A stretch of 64,000 nt of DNA from Aplectana chamaeleonis. Lineage: Eukaryota > Nematoda > Chromadorea > Rhabditida > Cosmocercidae. The notes under the pieces were generated by a model, which was not told where the DNA came from, made no database searches, and was given only the letters and a program-made list of their open reading frames with translations. Shown here piece after piece: positions 11,102 to 22,362 of the stretch. Within the stretch, counting starts at the first letter, position 1; each line of letters starts with the position of its first letter. Position numbers and translations under genes: made by a program. Where the stretch lies: positions 1 to 64,000 of the forward strand of contig JAPDOI010000714.1 in assembly GCA_029168955.1 (NCBI GenBank), written 5' to 3'.

Positions 11102-12395
11102 TGTTTCCTTCCAGTGTTGTTCTAGAATTCCCACAAGCTCATTGCAGGAGGATGAGAAACTCTTCAAGGATCAGAAGAGTGACACTCCTTTGTTCTGGTT
11201 TCAAAAAAAAAGTTTTTTTTTCAGAGCAGGAAGGGTTTCAAAGTGTCTCCATAGAGAAGATCACGCGCTTGTGTGAAAACTCGAATTTAACAAGTGCCCC
11301 TCGTGACCTGTTTTGGAGCTCGTCACTTAGCCGTCACTAGCCCTCGTGAAAACGGTTTTGAGCGCAATCAAAGCCACCTTCAGAGCTCATATTGAACAGG
11401 AAACATAGACACGCGAAATGCGCACGGAGTTTCCTATATGCCTCCAGGGAACGAAAAAAAAGAAAATAGAAGGTGCCCTGATATTTGCAGCTCGCTCACG
11501 CGTTTTTTCAGTAGAGGGTCCGAGAACTTGGGCCGTGATACGTTTCCAAGCAGAGTTGAAAATAATCCCACTGGAGCAGTTCTTCAATCTCACGCGCGGG
11601 AAGGAGCAACAATTACCGATGGTCTTTACGTGGCGAAATATTTCTTTCAAATTCTGAACTCCTTATGCTGCTGCCACCATTTTTTTGTCAAAAAGCAAAC
11701 GATATAACGCATTGAAATTTGGTAAAATTCTAGGGATGGGTGTGTAAAAAAACAGATCAAAGAAAGCGATTAGTCTAGCATATATGCCAACGGGATGAGA
11801 CTTGAAACCTTGTCACCATATTTGAAGAGCACCTTGTCGAGTTTGCGCTTTTGAAGACCCAACGGGATCTGGAATGTTTCGTTATGACGATCCTTAGAGG
11901 CAGTGGTCGCGTTAAAATGTGCTTGTCCGAAATGTGCAAAATCTGCTCGAACCGATCAGGCTGGACGCAGCAGAGTAGCTTGGCGATTTGCCATCCAAAC
12001 GTGTGCGGCGTCACGAGCTCGTCCGAACGAGGGGTGGACTGGGATAGGTGGGCGCACCGGGATAACTTTCAAAGCCCTTTTCATTGATTTCTGGCCCGTT
12101 TTCGTTGCCTTCTTCGATCCTATCCTCTCCAGCGTGCGCCAACATAGTGTTTCACACTGACTATGAGACCTCGATAACAAGATTGATCGTGGACACTGTT
12201 ACTTCAAGGGGCGCTCCTGATTTTTTTATAGACAACCTGTCGGGCTCTGCTTGAAATTTGTTAGTGTGCACCAGAAACGGGTTTGAAAACAATCACAGCC
12301 ACACTCAGGGCTTTCATTGGAGAAAAACCAAGACACGCGAAAACAAGCTGAAAAAATGGTTGCTCCCAGAATCCATAGGCAACAAAATGTCTCCG
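11102..12395. other. Repeat-derived intergenic DNA, no gene recognised
   Basis: Contains scattered pieces related to the core of the 41-45.7 kb palindrome: CAAAGCCACCTTCAGAGCTC near 11370, and a CACAGCCACACTCAGG block near 12298. Open frames up to 89 residues overlap each other on both strands and show no domain. Probably worn transposon sequence. Confidence 0.5.
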
Positions 12396-12930
12396 CTAGT
12401 TTGCAACTTCAGACCCCCATCTTCGAACTGGAGTGGTTTTTTCTATCCTCTATAAAAGAATGAACTCATTTAGGGTTTAGCGGGAATTTTTTCCACTGTC
12501 TACACCCGGTCACGAAATTCGCGAAAATCTGAATATTCAGATTGGCTTTCTACTTTTCTCCGACTTTGTGATGGTTTTTGGAAGCCAGTAAGTTTTTCTA
12601 CAACATAAATTTTTTGCAGATCCACAGCGGACCGCATCGTCAGGATATTGAAGCATCAAAATATCGTTGGGCACAAATCACACAATAACTCTCCTAGTCC
12701 ACGCCGAGTCGAAAACTTTACAGCCACCAAAATTTGTTCCGAAGGAATCCATTGGGTTCAAGAGCCACAGGAAATTGATCTTGGTGGATACTTTTTTTTA
12801 CCCACACACCTGGGTAAGAGACCCTTTAGAGTTCAAATTCCAGATAAACCCGAAGTGAGTTTATTTTTGATAGAGGATAGGAGGAAACTACGCTACCTCG
12901 ATGATGGGGCCCGAAGTTGAAAACTAGCGA
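12396..12930. repeat. Inverted-repeat element related to the giant palindrome core
   Basis: Left arm 12396-12465 (CTAGTTTGCAACTTCAGACC onward) is the reverse complement of 12845-12930. Interior blocks such as GACCGCATCGTCAGG resemble CACCGCATCGTCAAG in the giant palindrome near 43185, and TTCAGACCCCCATCT recurs near 43805. A decayed relative of that palindrome; no gene. Confidence 0.65.
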
Positions 12931-13012
12931 AAATATTCAGTTGCGCCTGGTATCTGGGAGGCAACGAAATTTTTTAGGACTAATCCGCTTCTGAGCCTGA
13001 ATGAATGAAAAG

Positions 13013-13202
13013 CTATCGTTCTCGGAGCCAAAGTCCGGTCCGAAATTGCGGACAACGGCTTTTGCATAATGCGACACGTGATAATTGTGCTGGGAAAAAG
13101 GCGAATCGTGCTGCGACCAAGTGGTCCCAGCACGATTAACACGCATGATGCAATAGCCGTAGTCCGCAAATGAGGAGCGGAATTTGCCCCCGAGAACGAT
13201 AG
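13013..13202. mobile_element. 190-bp palindromic MITE, uninterrupted copy
   Basis: Ends of about 55 bp, CTATCGTTCTCGG onward, pair with CCGAGAACGATAG at the right. The centre holds CCAAGTGGTCCCAGCACGAT. This copy is the empty-site reference for two insertions elsewhere: the same family is split by a TTAA element at 53388-53934 and by a composite insertion at 57078-58020. Confidence 0.85.
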
Positions 13203-13309
13203 TATGTCAGGACATGAGGAGAGAGGCGGAGTGTAGTAATACAGCGACCCGGAAAGGTGGGGGGGGGGGGTTAGTAGCTTCTCGGACACTATCGCAACGC
13301 CGTGCTGAA

Positions 13310-14030
13310 CCCTGGCTGTAATTGAATTCACGAACGCGAACCAAAGCCAAAAGTTACATAGAAATTCTCGGTCAGCCAACCAGCCTGAATGGAACCGTGA
13401 AGCTTTTAGCCAGCCAAACCACTGAATATGCTTCCTCATGTGCTTTCAATGTGTGTGCTCTTGAAATGCTGTTGCCGACGTCAATGGGTGCAATTTTCTG
13501 ATTCCAATTTTCCGTAGTTCGTAAATAGCGCTCTACAATGGAACTCGATTTCTGAGTGTTCGCCATTCAAAATCTGTCTCTACATTGTTCTAATCCTTGT
13601 GCGTTTTGATGGCTACATCCTAGTCCAATTATTCCCGCTTCATTATCACCATGTTGGCCTTCTAATCTCTGTTGTAGAATATCTCCCTATATGCTATGAA
13701 CGTGATCAATTAATCACCAACTGCGTTTAATTTTTTGTTCAAAGGCAGTGTTCACGATGGGCAATGGTTCCTAAGATTCCCAACTCGTTGTTGTTAAATC
13801 AAGAAAAACTTTTTCCATCTGCATCTCTTTCGATGTGGAATAAATGTGGTCTTGGCCCAAATCAGCTGATCAGATAAGTTTTCTTCAGTTTCTTTACCTG
13901 TGGAATATTTTGCCTTTGCTTCAAATGTTTGGTGTTATATATTATTGCTAGTATGCGTCCTCGTGCAGTGAGTAAAGGGTTTTTGTTACAGAAGTTCCTG
14001 AATTAGTGGAAAAATACGAAAAGGCGGGTT
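13310..14030 (+). repeat. Direct duplication, copy 1
   Basis: About 700 bp matching 15265-15975 in the same orientation. Landmarks are AAAGCCAAAAGT, TGCTTTCAATGTGTGTGCTC, CAAAGGCAGTGTTCACGAT and ACGAAAAGGCGGGT. The two copies differ by many small indels. No intact reading frame. Confidence 0.8.
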
Positions 14031-15264
14031 CTCAGAACTCTTCCTTATTCTGTTTTTTTTTTAATTTCTCACTAATTTCAGAGTTTTTCATTTTTACTTA
14101 TTTTCGTGGCTTCTGTGGTTTGCCATTTTAATTCAACTGAGCACCTCTTTGCTATACATAGCCCAGCTACTTTTACTTTTTTTGAATGGCAGCAGTATTG
14201 TTGCGCGATCTCTACCAACTGAACAAAACAGTAGAGGCTATGCCATGTCGAAAAAAGATGCTAAATCAGTTGAGTGTCAACTTAATAGACATGAAATGGG
14301 TGAAATTCAGAAAAAATCATAAAATGATTAGAAAAGGCTTCAGGAAATGAGTAGAAAATAATTAAAATAAATAGTAGAGAAGATGGAGCCAACTCGTTTT
14401 TCCGCGAAATGAGCTGCTTTCTGAAACAAACAAAACGTTTGCAAGCAATGCATGCGTACTCGTACTAGTTTCATAAAATAGATCACTGGAAACTTTGGTG
14501 GCATCAGACGTAAAAGAACAGAAAAGTAACGAGGTTGGAAGAAGACGTACATGATCAGCTGATTTGAGGAAGCACTCATATTTGTTCCATATAAAAAAAT
14601 TGAAGATGAACAAAGCTAACTAGCCACTATTACGTACATCACGCTCTGGAATTTGCCCATCCAGCTTCAAATTTCTGAAAAAAAAATCCAGGAACGAGCT
14701 CAAATTTGTTTCAGGAAACAAAGCAATTCAGCGTAAATGTGCATACCTGTATAAGAGATTACAAGATCAAAAACAAATTCTATATTAGTGCAAGGCTTGA
14801 CGAGAAGAGAATGCAGAAAAATAATAAGTCTACATTTTTAAAAATTAGGAATCCAGCGACGGAAGGAGGAAAAAGCAATGAACTCACGAATGAAAATCAA
14901 GGAAAACGATAATGTCAGTTGAACAATACAATTGAGAGGTGGCAGAGATAACTCAAGCGAGATATATTGTACATATCAGAAAAAATCCGCGTTCGTACTT
15001 GCTACTTCTCAGAAACACTGCCAATGTTTCTAGAATACTCCTCTTCCGTCCTTACGGACTATGCTTTTTCGCGACGTCTGCTCCGCTAGCCATGGCTTGG
15101 CGGTTCTAACCACACCTTCATGCGCTGCGTGGTTTGCTTGACTGTGGTTATGGTAACCATGGTTTGCACGGTAGCCACGTTCGTGAATCGTTTCAGAGGC
15201 GATAACCATGGCTATCTCGTGAGCCAGAAAGTGTTGGTTAGCCATGGTTAGCGGTTCGTGAGAT
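14031..15264. other. Spacer between the duplicated segments
   Basis: AT-rich with no recognisable gene. 15040-15262 is a GC-richer patch with several CCATGG palindromes and the direct pair GCTAGCCATGG / GTTAGCCATGG, probably a small repeat. Reading frames are short and overlapping. Confidence 0.5.
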
Positions 15265-15975
15265 CCCACCTTGGCTGTAATTGAATTGAAAACCACACCC
15301 TCGGCACCAAAGCCAAAAGTCACACGATAGAAATTCTGTTAGGCAAGAAGCCTGAATGGAACCGTGACGGTTTTAATAATGCACTGAATATGCTTCCTCT
15401 GTGCTTTCAATGTGTGTGCTCTTCAGGAAATGCTGTTGCCGTCGTCATCGTGAGAATTTTCTGATTCCAATTTTCCAGTTAGTTCAAACGAAGCGCTCAC
15501 CATGGAACTCGATTCTGAGTTCTAACATCTGTCTCTACATTGTTCTAATCCTTGCCGCGAATCTCCATCCTAGCGCAACTTTATTCCCGCTTCTCCCTTC
15601 CATCATTCCTTCTAATCTCTTTTGAGAATACCCCACCCCTACTCTGCTATGAATAATCAATTAATCACCAACTGCGATATCTTTCAAAGGCAGTGTTCAC
15701 GATAACAATCGTTCCTAAGATTCCCAACTCGATCAATGTGTTCTGAAATCAAGAAAAACCACCAAAAAACGCACTAAAACACCCTATTTCCATGGGATAT
15801 TTTTCTGGCCTGGACTAGATGTTCTAGAATGAAGGAATTTTCGGTGGCTGTGACCTGTGGAAAATGGGGTCAATGGTATAAAATGGAGGAAAATATTGTA
15901 CAAACTGCAGTGAGTAAAGGGTTTAAAAGAAAGGACGTAGCAACAGGGAAATGTTAATACGAAAAGGCGGGTACA
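15265..15975 (+). repeat. Direct duplication, copy 2
   Basis: Second copy of the 13310-14030 segment, starting GGCTGTAATTGAATT and ending ATACGAAAAGGCGGGT. It has its own indels, so the duplication is not recent. 15976-16419 after it shows no gene. Confidence 0.8.
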
Positions 15976-16419
15976 AAAAACCTTTCATCGTCCCAGACGA
16001 AGAGTTTCACCGAAAGTACTGGGGCGGAGAGAGACTACGGCGAATCATGTAATTCTGGCTCATTTCTCTTAATTGCTTCATCATTTCGGCTGTTGGCCGA
16101 AGCCAGTAATCGTTTTAGCAGTTATTCTCAGAAAGAGAGATTTTCGTAGACACTGCTTTTGAAGGCAGCAGACGCGCTCTAAAAGGTTGTCAAGACACCT
16201 ACGTTACTGGAGCCGTATTGCCCCAATTAGAACTCTTACGGCGTTGGGAGTGTTGAAAACGCGTCAAAATTACCGAATTTGAGAAACATGGAGTCAAGAA
16301 CTTCGTTCATCCCGCCCATTAGCTTCACGGACTCCACCCCCAGGAACAACTCGTCTCGATTGATTGTTTGAATATTGTCCCTTTGCCTAGTTTTCGAAGC
16401 TTTCAATGACCTCAGCGTT

Positions 16420-16636
16420 TCAGTACAGGCCGTAAAAGTCGATAATCTTCGCTGTCACAACCACTTTACCGCTAGCTCCGCTACTTGAACCGAGCAGGCA
16501 TGATGCGGTGTAAAGTGGTCTGCTGACAAGGGAACCACTATAAGTCAGAGTGACCATTCCAGATGAAATGTACTGTTCTAGAACCATTTTTGGACGAAAA
16601 GTCTGAATATGCCCATCGCAGCTGCCTACACCCACT
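16420..16636 (-). CDS. Putative terminal exon, unknown family
   Basis: On the minus strand a CTTTCAG acceptor (16637-16643) is followed by an open exon encoding VGVGSCDGHIQTFRPKMVLE..., through TYSGSLVS to a C-terminus VVVTAKIIDFYGLY and TGA. A second exon on the plus strand at 17074 encodes a clearly homologous stretch after its own TTTCAG. The differences between them are mostly conservative (V/L, Q/R, Q/K, M/L), and similarity stops at the acceptors, which argues for a real coding exon rather than a transposon arm. Upstream exons were not found. Function not recognised. Confidence 0.45.
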
Positions 16637-17073
16637 CTGAAAGAAGTTGCCACATTCCGAAAATCGTCAGAAGTCGATTTTGCAGTCAATTTTGTCTGCC
16701 GGAGGGAAGCTCTGAACGAATTTAATCGAAAACTTTGGGAAAACAACAAATGAACCTCAGATTCATGATCAGCACCCCAAATAACCGCCTATGGCGAATT
16801 TATGTAAAATCTGAAATATTTTTCTAAAACGCTTCGAGAGCCCTCTAATTGGTATAAATAAACGCCCAACCGAGAAGCCGTTTAAGTCCAAACCGCCTTC
16901 AGTCTGCGCAGAGTTTGGTAAATGTTCCTTACTCCAAACTTTGCGTTGAGGGTAGATTTGGGCGCTGAACACGATTACGGGGTTCGTTTCCGGATTGCCC
17001 TAAAAATAATGCGCTTTTCGGAGGGTACAGTACATACGGAAATTAGAGAAAAAACCCATATAGTTGCTTTCAG

Positions 17074-17185
17074 GGTGGGTCTAGGCAGCTGCGATGGGCA
17101 TATTCGGACTTTTCGTTCGAAAATGGTTCTAGAAAAGTACATTTCGTTTGGATTGGTTACTATGACTTATAGTGGTTCCCTTGTG
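17074..17185 (+). pseudogene. Homologous exon, truncated by a repeat
   Basis: After TTGCTTTCAG the frame reads VGLGSCDGHIRTFRSKMVLE... to TYSGSLV, matching the minus-strand exon at 16420-16636. Homology breaks at CCCTTGTGAGTTG, where the R5 repeat (ACCGACCGGCGA...) begins, so the C-terminal part seen in the other copy is lost. The GTGAGT at the junction could act as a donor but may simply belong to the repeat edge. Confidence 0.45.
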
Positions 17186-17320
17186 AGTTGCACCGACCGG
17201 CGACTGGTCGCCGAGCGTCAGCATAGACACGGCTTCAAAAATGCTTCCTAACATTATCGTCGCCGCGCCGGCTGTAGCTCGCTGGGAGTGCAAGGCTCTT
17301 CGCAGCATCAAAACAAATTT
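17183..17320 (+). repeat. R5 dispersed repeat, copy 1
   Basis: ACCGACCGGCGACTGGTCG... through CATTATCGTCGCCGCG. The same block occurs in plus orientation near 49380-49520 and 55955-56110, sharing ATTATCGTCGCGACG-like sequence. The other two copies begin GGGGTCTGCAGAGTTG. Non-coding. Confidence 0.65.
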
Positions 17321-18210
17321 TATATGACCTTTCATAGTGGCGTCGCCGCGTAATTCGCTGTCGCAAGGATTATAAAAAAGATTGGGGGTGCAACGACAGA
17401 CTGGCAGCATTCGGCTTACGACTCAATAAAAAGAAAACCGAATACATGACAAATGCGAGTTGTGACGGTTCCATCCAAGTCGACAACGCAGTCTTGCCAA
17501 AAGCGCATACGTTTCGATATCTTGGATCAACGCTTTGCGATGATGGGACGCTGACGGCTGAAGTCGACGCACGCATCGATGCTGCTAAGTTGAAGTGGCG
17601 TACCGCGAGTGGAGTGCTCTGTGATAAAAAGGTTTGCGACAGGCTCAAGTCAAAGATTTATCGTTCGGTTGTGAGGCCCGTCGCACTGTATGGCACAGAG
17701 TGTTATCCAATGACCAAGGATCGAAGCAGAACGACGGCTAGGCGTGATGGAAACGAAGATGCTCAGGTGGAATGGTGGATTGACCCGGATTGACCGAGTT
17801 CGGAATGAAGATGTGCGTGAAAGATTCGGTGTCGCGCCCATTTCGGACAAACTTCGCGAAAATCGCCTAAGATGGTATGGGCACGTTCTGCGAGCTGGAG
17901 AACACTCGATGGCGAAAGCGGCTATGCAGCTCCAAGTGACGGGCCAGCGACCAAGAGGACGACCTGAGCAGAGATGGCTGGATGTTTTGCACAACGATAT
18001 GAAATTTGCAGGCCTCCATCCTGACAACGCGAATGACAAGGTCAAATGGCGGCAACGTTCGAGAAAAGCGGACCCTGCTACAATGCGGGACAAACGCTGA
18101 AGAAGAAGAAGAAGATTGGGGGTGCAACGCAGCAATTCCTATGTTTTGTTCAATCCCTGCGACAGCGGATTTCGCTGCGGCGCCACTCTGAAAGGCCCTA
18201 AGGTCAATGG
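17320..18210. repeat. Small palindromic MITE split by an RTE insertion
   Basis: 17320-17377 (GACCTTTCATAGTGGCGTCG onward) is the inverted complement of 18140-18200 (CGGCGCCACTCTGAAAGGCC). Without the RTE fragment the arms lie about 30 bp apart. It served as the landing site for the RTE fragment described next. Confidence 0.7.
17396..18111 (+). mobile_element. 5'-truncated RTE-type LINE fragment with target duplication
   Basis: Encodes the C-terminal end of an RTE reverse transcriptase: LRLNKKKTEYM, then TFRYLGSTLCDDG, CDRLKSKIYRSVVRPVALYG, and in another frame METKMLRWNGGLTRIDRVRN and GRPEQRWLDVLHNDM ending at a stop (18098-18100). The tail is a short GAA run, typical of RTE. It is bounded by AAGATTGGGGGTGCAACG at 17378-17395 and 18112-18129, an 18-bp target duplication (3 bp shared with the tail). 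A frameshift near 17735 shows it is dead. The truncation is in the palm/thumb region. Confidence 0.92.
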
Positions 18211-19091
18211 TATACATTGTCTCTATCATAAGCGACAGTCACGACATTTAGTACAAATCGTGGCGGGACCAGCATCGGAGCAACGGCACTGGCCGTCGTG
18301 GGAACAGTTGTCGCATTTCCGTCGCAGCGACGTGTCGCGGAGGACTGACATATTGCAAATGTGCCGATGCCTGCCGTTACCACTGTCGCTGTCGCTGTGC
18401 AGAGAATTGCGACAGCGACGTGTCGCAGACGGCGAAGGCCATCGCGGCCATGTCGGCGCGTTCGCCTGTTTCTCTGACCTAGATGGCATTGGAGCGTGTA
18501 ATCGTGTATCAGCTCTTTGAGAAGTCCACTTAACATCCAGTACTGCTCAGCTTCAATGCGTTTGACTGTAGTTAGGGTGTTCACGCTGCACAGAATGATT
18601 GCAAAAGTGTTCATTGATTCGGTGAGGGAAGATTAGCAACAAGCGTGTTGCGTTTTTGATGAGCAAATGCGTGAACCTACAAATCGCTTATAATATTTGT
18701 AGAATTCTATGAGTAAGCCATCCGTAGAAAAATTAGTCCATTCACTAATGAGCTATACTACGAGCTAATCAACCCAAATATTCCTTACATTCCTCTTATG
18801 TCAGCGGATGGTTTGCTACACTGTTGCGAAACCGATGCAGCTCGAGTTCTATCTCTAGCCGTGTTCTTTTCCTGGGCGGAATGTATCTTGGCCCCGGCCT
18901 AACGTGGGCTGAAAAGAGCATTATGATTTCCCTCTTCTTATTTGAACTCGGATGAATCCAAGCATTTCTGCCAAGGATGGTACACCACTCGTAAATATTC
19001 AGAGTGTTCGGTTGCGGTACCCTTCGGGTAGGTTCTTTGTACGCTCACGAATGTTTGCGAAGTGGTCCCACACCTAACGAGGGTTTGGCCT
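18211..19091. other. Intergenic, no gene recognised
   Basis: 18230-18480 is GC-rich with repeated GCGACGTGTCGC palindromic motifs, probably a worn MITE. The remainder is AT-rich and featureless. Reading frames up to 136 residues here are antisense pairs over the GCGACA repeats and have no domain. Confidence 0.5.
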
Positions 19092-19185
19092 AAAGGCACA
19101 GTCCGAGCTCGGGAACGAAATCTGAGATTTCCACATACCTAATTGTGAAGTCGACCCACCCCATATAACACCTGCCAAACCACAT
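19092..19185 (+). mobile_element. Solo left end of an AGGCACAG-type MITE
   Basis: CTAAAGGCACAGTCCGAGCT followed by TGAGATTTCCACATA and ACCCACCCCATATAACACC matches the first 95 bp of the 8564-9045 element. No right end follows; it is a truncated copy. Confidence 0.7.
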
Positions 19186-19659
19186 TCTTATTTTTATGTT
19201 ATATCATTCAAGTATACCTTTATTAGGCCATTCACAAGGTTTGCAGTCCTAAAACTGAACCGAAATGAAGTTTTTTTCACTTAAAAACGTCTTTCTGGGT
19301 TCGGTTGTTGGCTCTTGGGTCGATAATCTGTTACGTCCGTTCACTAAATGAGAAAAGAGAGTAATTGATAAACAAGTGATTAAGAGCAAATGAGTGGAAA
19401 TTTATGAAATATAACGAATGATTAGGGGATGAATGTCTTTTCTGGACATATCGGTCAACTTTTTCTCCCTAGAAAATCAGTTAAAAAAAGGATGAGTGGG
19501 ATTTGATCGGGAGATCACGACTTGACACTGCGATTCGTAGCAATCGACTGTTCCTTGCTCGAACGTCGATTGGTTGAATGGGGTCCGAAAGCGAAGAAAA
19601 GGGGGTCCGTAAAAGCAGTTGTACTTGACTTTTTCGCGATTTTCTCAACGCGGCTGTTG

Positions 19660-20163
19660 TGTAGGGTAAAGTGTGCCCGAATGAGAATGGCGGCCCACGC
19701 GGCCGGCGTGCTTGGCAGGCGGCCTTCGCATGTGCCGCTCTCGGACGAGTGTTGGATTTCAACGACGGCCGTCCCCTCTCCGACCGTCTGCACGTCCCCT
19801 CTCCAACAGTCTGAGCAGAATTGTTCGTAATTAAAGTCCGTCTGCGGAGCGATTGATCGGCGCAGTGCTTGCTGTCAGCCGGTGCCTGCCCCGTTCGTAG
19901 TCGATGGCGGTGGGGACTTTTCGCATTCTCGTGCGAGAGCGGCATATATATTGCAGTAAACAGGGTCTGCGCGTCCTTTAAGATTCAAATCTAGTATCGC
20001 GGAGGGTAACTCGTCCGCGACCTAGCCGTGCGACGCTGCGTCGCGACGGGGTCAATCTGCGGGGATACAAGCGGGCGTCCCCCGAGAGCGGCGAACGCGA
20101 CGGTCGCCTGCCAAGCACGTCGGCCGCATGGATCACCATTTTTATTCGGACGCTCCTTACTAA
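19660..20163. mobile_element. 500-bp TIR element
   Basis: Left block CGGCCGGCGTGCTTGGCAGG (near 19700) pairs with CCTGCCAAGCACGTCGGCCG (near 20107). The arms extend about 80 bp and end GTAGGGTAAAGTG / CGCTCCTTACTAAAG. The interior is GC-rich and non-coding. Confidence 0.75.
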
Positions 20164-20929
20164 AGCTTCCTTTATATACTCAAATTTCAAAACGAATTTC
20201 ATCGTAAACGATGCCTTCAAAAAACTTCCCCGTAGGATGAATGAATTTGTCGAAGCGGTTTTGACTGACTTTCGTCTATCTAAAAGGTTCTGCTGGTATG
20301 GGCTTTTTTAAAGAGAGCAGGCTGCTGGACATTCGGCAAGAGGTATCAAAATCTGAGATTTAGCAGCAAAGTATAGGGAGCCAGCTGTAGATTGTTGGTT
20401 GCTGCCGGCATCAAACTTACGACCCCTTCCTTCTCTACTTTCCTTATGCGACGAACCACTTCCCTTCCTTCCGACTTATGAAGACCCCAAGCGATTATGC
20501 TCGCATAACCATCTCTGTCATGACATGGACCCTCGCAGTCTGGGAGATATTTCCTTGATCGACCAACCCCATGCTCTTTTTCTCAATTAATGAACTATGT
20601 GGATGGATGTTTGTGTTCTTTTGGGAGCAGATTTTTAATGAGCTCAAACTTTTAACATATATATAGAACTGAATTAGGGGAGTTAGCATTGAAATGGCTA
20701 AGCGGTTGTAACAAGTAGAGAACGGTGAAATGAAATGCGGAAATAGAGGCGCTGCTCATTATCCTAGATTGACAAGAAAATGTCTCCGGAGTTGTGTGCC
20801 CTTCCCAGAACATTTCGTACGCTATTTAAGATGCATGATTTTCGAAGTTTTGCTCTGCTACAAAAGAGTTTTGACTTGACATAAATGGAGTTGTTAGAAT
20901 CTCATTTTACTCTACATTCTACGCTCTCC
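20164..20929. other. Intergenic, nothing recognised
   Basis: AT-rich sequence without domain-bearing reading frames, RNA genes or evident inverted repeats. Confidence 0.5.
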
Positions 20930-21496
20930 AGGAACGCACTCTTACTGCGGCCCTGCACACTCCCACTGGGGTCCTGCTCACTTTGTATGACGTCCTACGC
21001 ACTACCACTGCGGTCCTGCGTACTTCCCATGACAGCCTGCACACTCCCGCTGGGGTCCCACACACTTTATATGACACTCTGCGCATTCGCACTGGGGTCC
21101 TGCACACTTTTTATGACGTTCTGCACACTACCACCGAAGCCTTGCACACTTTCCGTGACGTTTTGCATACTCAAGAAACCCGAGATGCTCTACGGCGTCC
21201 CGTAAAATATTAACTAAGACCTGTCGCCTTGACTAGGGCGTAGCCCTTCTAGCGCTGGATGACTCATAGAAGTTACCATGATCCACGGCTAAAAGTGCGC
21301 CCCACGAACAAACTTGGATGAGCCAAGGCGCGCAAGAGGAAACTCAGGCTGAGTTTTTGGTAATCGATGAATGTCCCACCCATCCGAATGCTGGTATCAT
21401 TTCATCCCAGTTTTTATTGGCCATTCCGAAGATCCGCTGGACAGGCACACGGACATACATACACGTACAAACATTGGGATACAACTGCTTAAGTAC
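20930..21496 (+). repeat. Dispersed repeat R2, copy B
   Basis: Shorter minisatellite (20945-21180, units like GTCCTGCACACTTTTTATGA) followed by the same unique tail as copy A: ACCTGTCGCCTTGA, AGCGCTGGATGACTCATAGA, TTTTTGGTAATCGAT. The tail is cut at TA (21495-21496) by the 2.57-kb element and resumes at 24065 with TATGAGGATGC, where copy A reads TATAAGGATAG without interruption. Confidence 0.85.
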
Positions 21497-21879
21497 TCTG
21501 ACATTCGCTTGGGAGTCGCCTCGTAGGGCGGGGCCGGTTTCGCTCACTTTTTTCGGCTGCTCTACATTTTTCTCACGTCGCGCCGAAGGCATCGCCGAAA
21601 AAAGTGGGAAAAAAGTGGTGAAAATGTGAGGCAACTCCCAGGGAAAAGTTCCCCCAGCTCGCGCCTTCTTTTCGAACGCCACTCCCGATGAAAAAAAAGG
21701 TTGATATGGCTCATAGCTAATTTTTCCATCTCCAGCCGTCAACCAGTTCCTCTTTCTCTGTTCTAATTTCTCTTTTTCTCATTTTTGATATCTTTTCTCT
21801 TCTGGTTATCCTTTGACAAATTTCGTGATAACCGTGGTTGATATGTGGGTGTTTTAGTTGTACAATCTCGAAAAAAACA

Positions 21880-22140
21880 ATGTCGAACAAAGGATTTTCA
21901 AAAATTTTTTCGTTCGAAACACTTCCGAACGAACGAAAAATGAAAAAACTCCTTTGAAAAAACAATCGAACGAACGATTTTCCAAAAAAAAAAATCGTTC
22001 GACGAAATTTTGAACGAACGAAAAGTGAAAAAATTGTTAGGAAAAATTTTGGTCGTACGAACGAATTTCGAAACCAATGGAAATTTTGATTTTCTCGAAA
22101 CTCGTTCGAAATTTCGGATTTTTTTCGGAACGAGACTCAA
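21880..22140. repeat. Degenerate TTCG/CGAACGAA block
   Basis: Irregular repeats of CGAACGAACG and its complement CGTTCGTTCG in AT-rich DNA, mirrored about 22000. No coding content. Similar degenerate palindromic simple-sequence blocks lie at 58384-58425 and 62200-62405. Confidence 0.6.
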
Positions 22141-22362
22141 CGCCTTATTCAGAGAATGAATATTCCACACGTGTTCGATATGTCCTTAGGTCTCGAGCAT
22201 GTATAGTCTTTCTCCTTTATTTCAAGTAATTCGAAGTTATGCTTTTTGGGCCTATCATGTCAAAGCCTCCTCATCAGTGTTATATTTTGCCAAGAACGAT
22301 CGTTCCACTGCTTGCTCAGTTGGACTCATGTGAGCGAGGAAAACTTCATGCTCCCCGGTTTC

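Noticed and set aside
17129..18229. Minus-strand frames of 90-160 residues over the RTE fragment
   Set aside because: Antisense shadows of the LINE C-terminus.
19850..19930. GC-rich stretch considered as a tRNA gene
   Set aside because: No cloverleaf with A- and B-box consensus could be drawn; no tRNA was found anywhere by eye, though a covariance search would be decisive.
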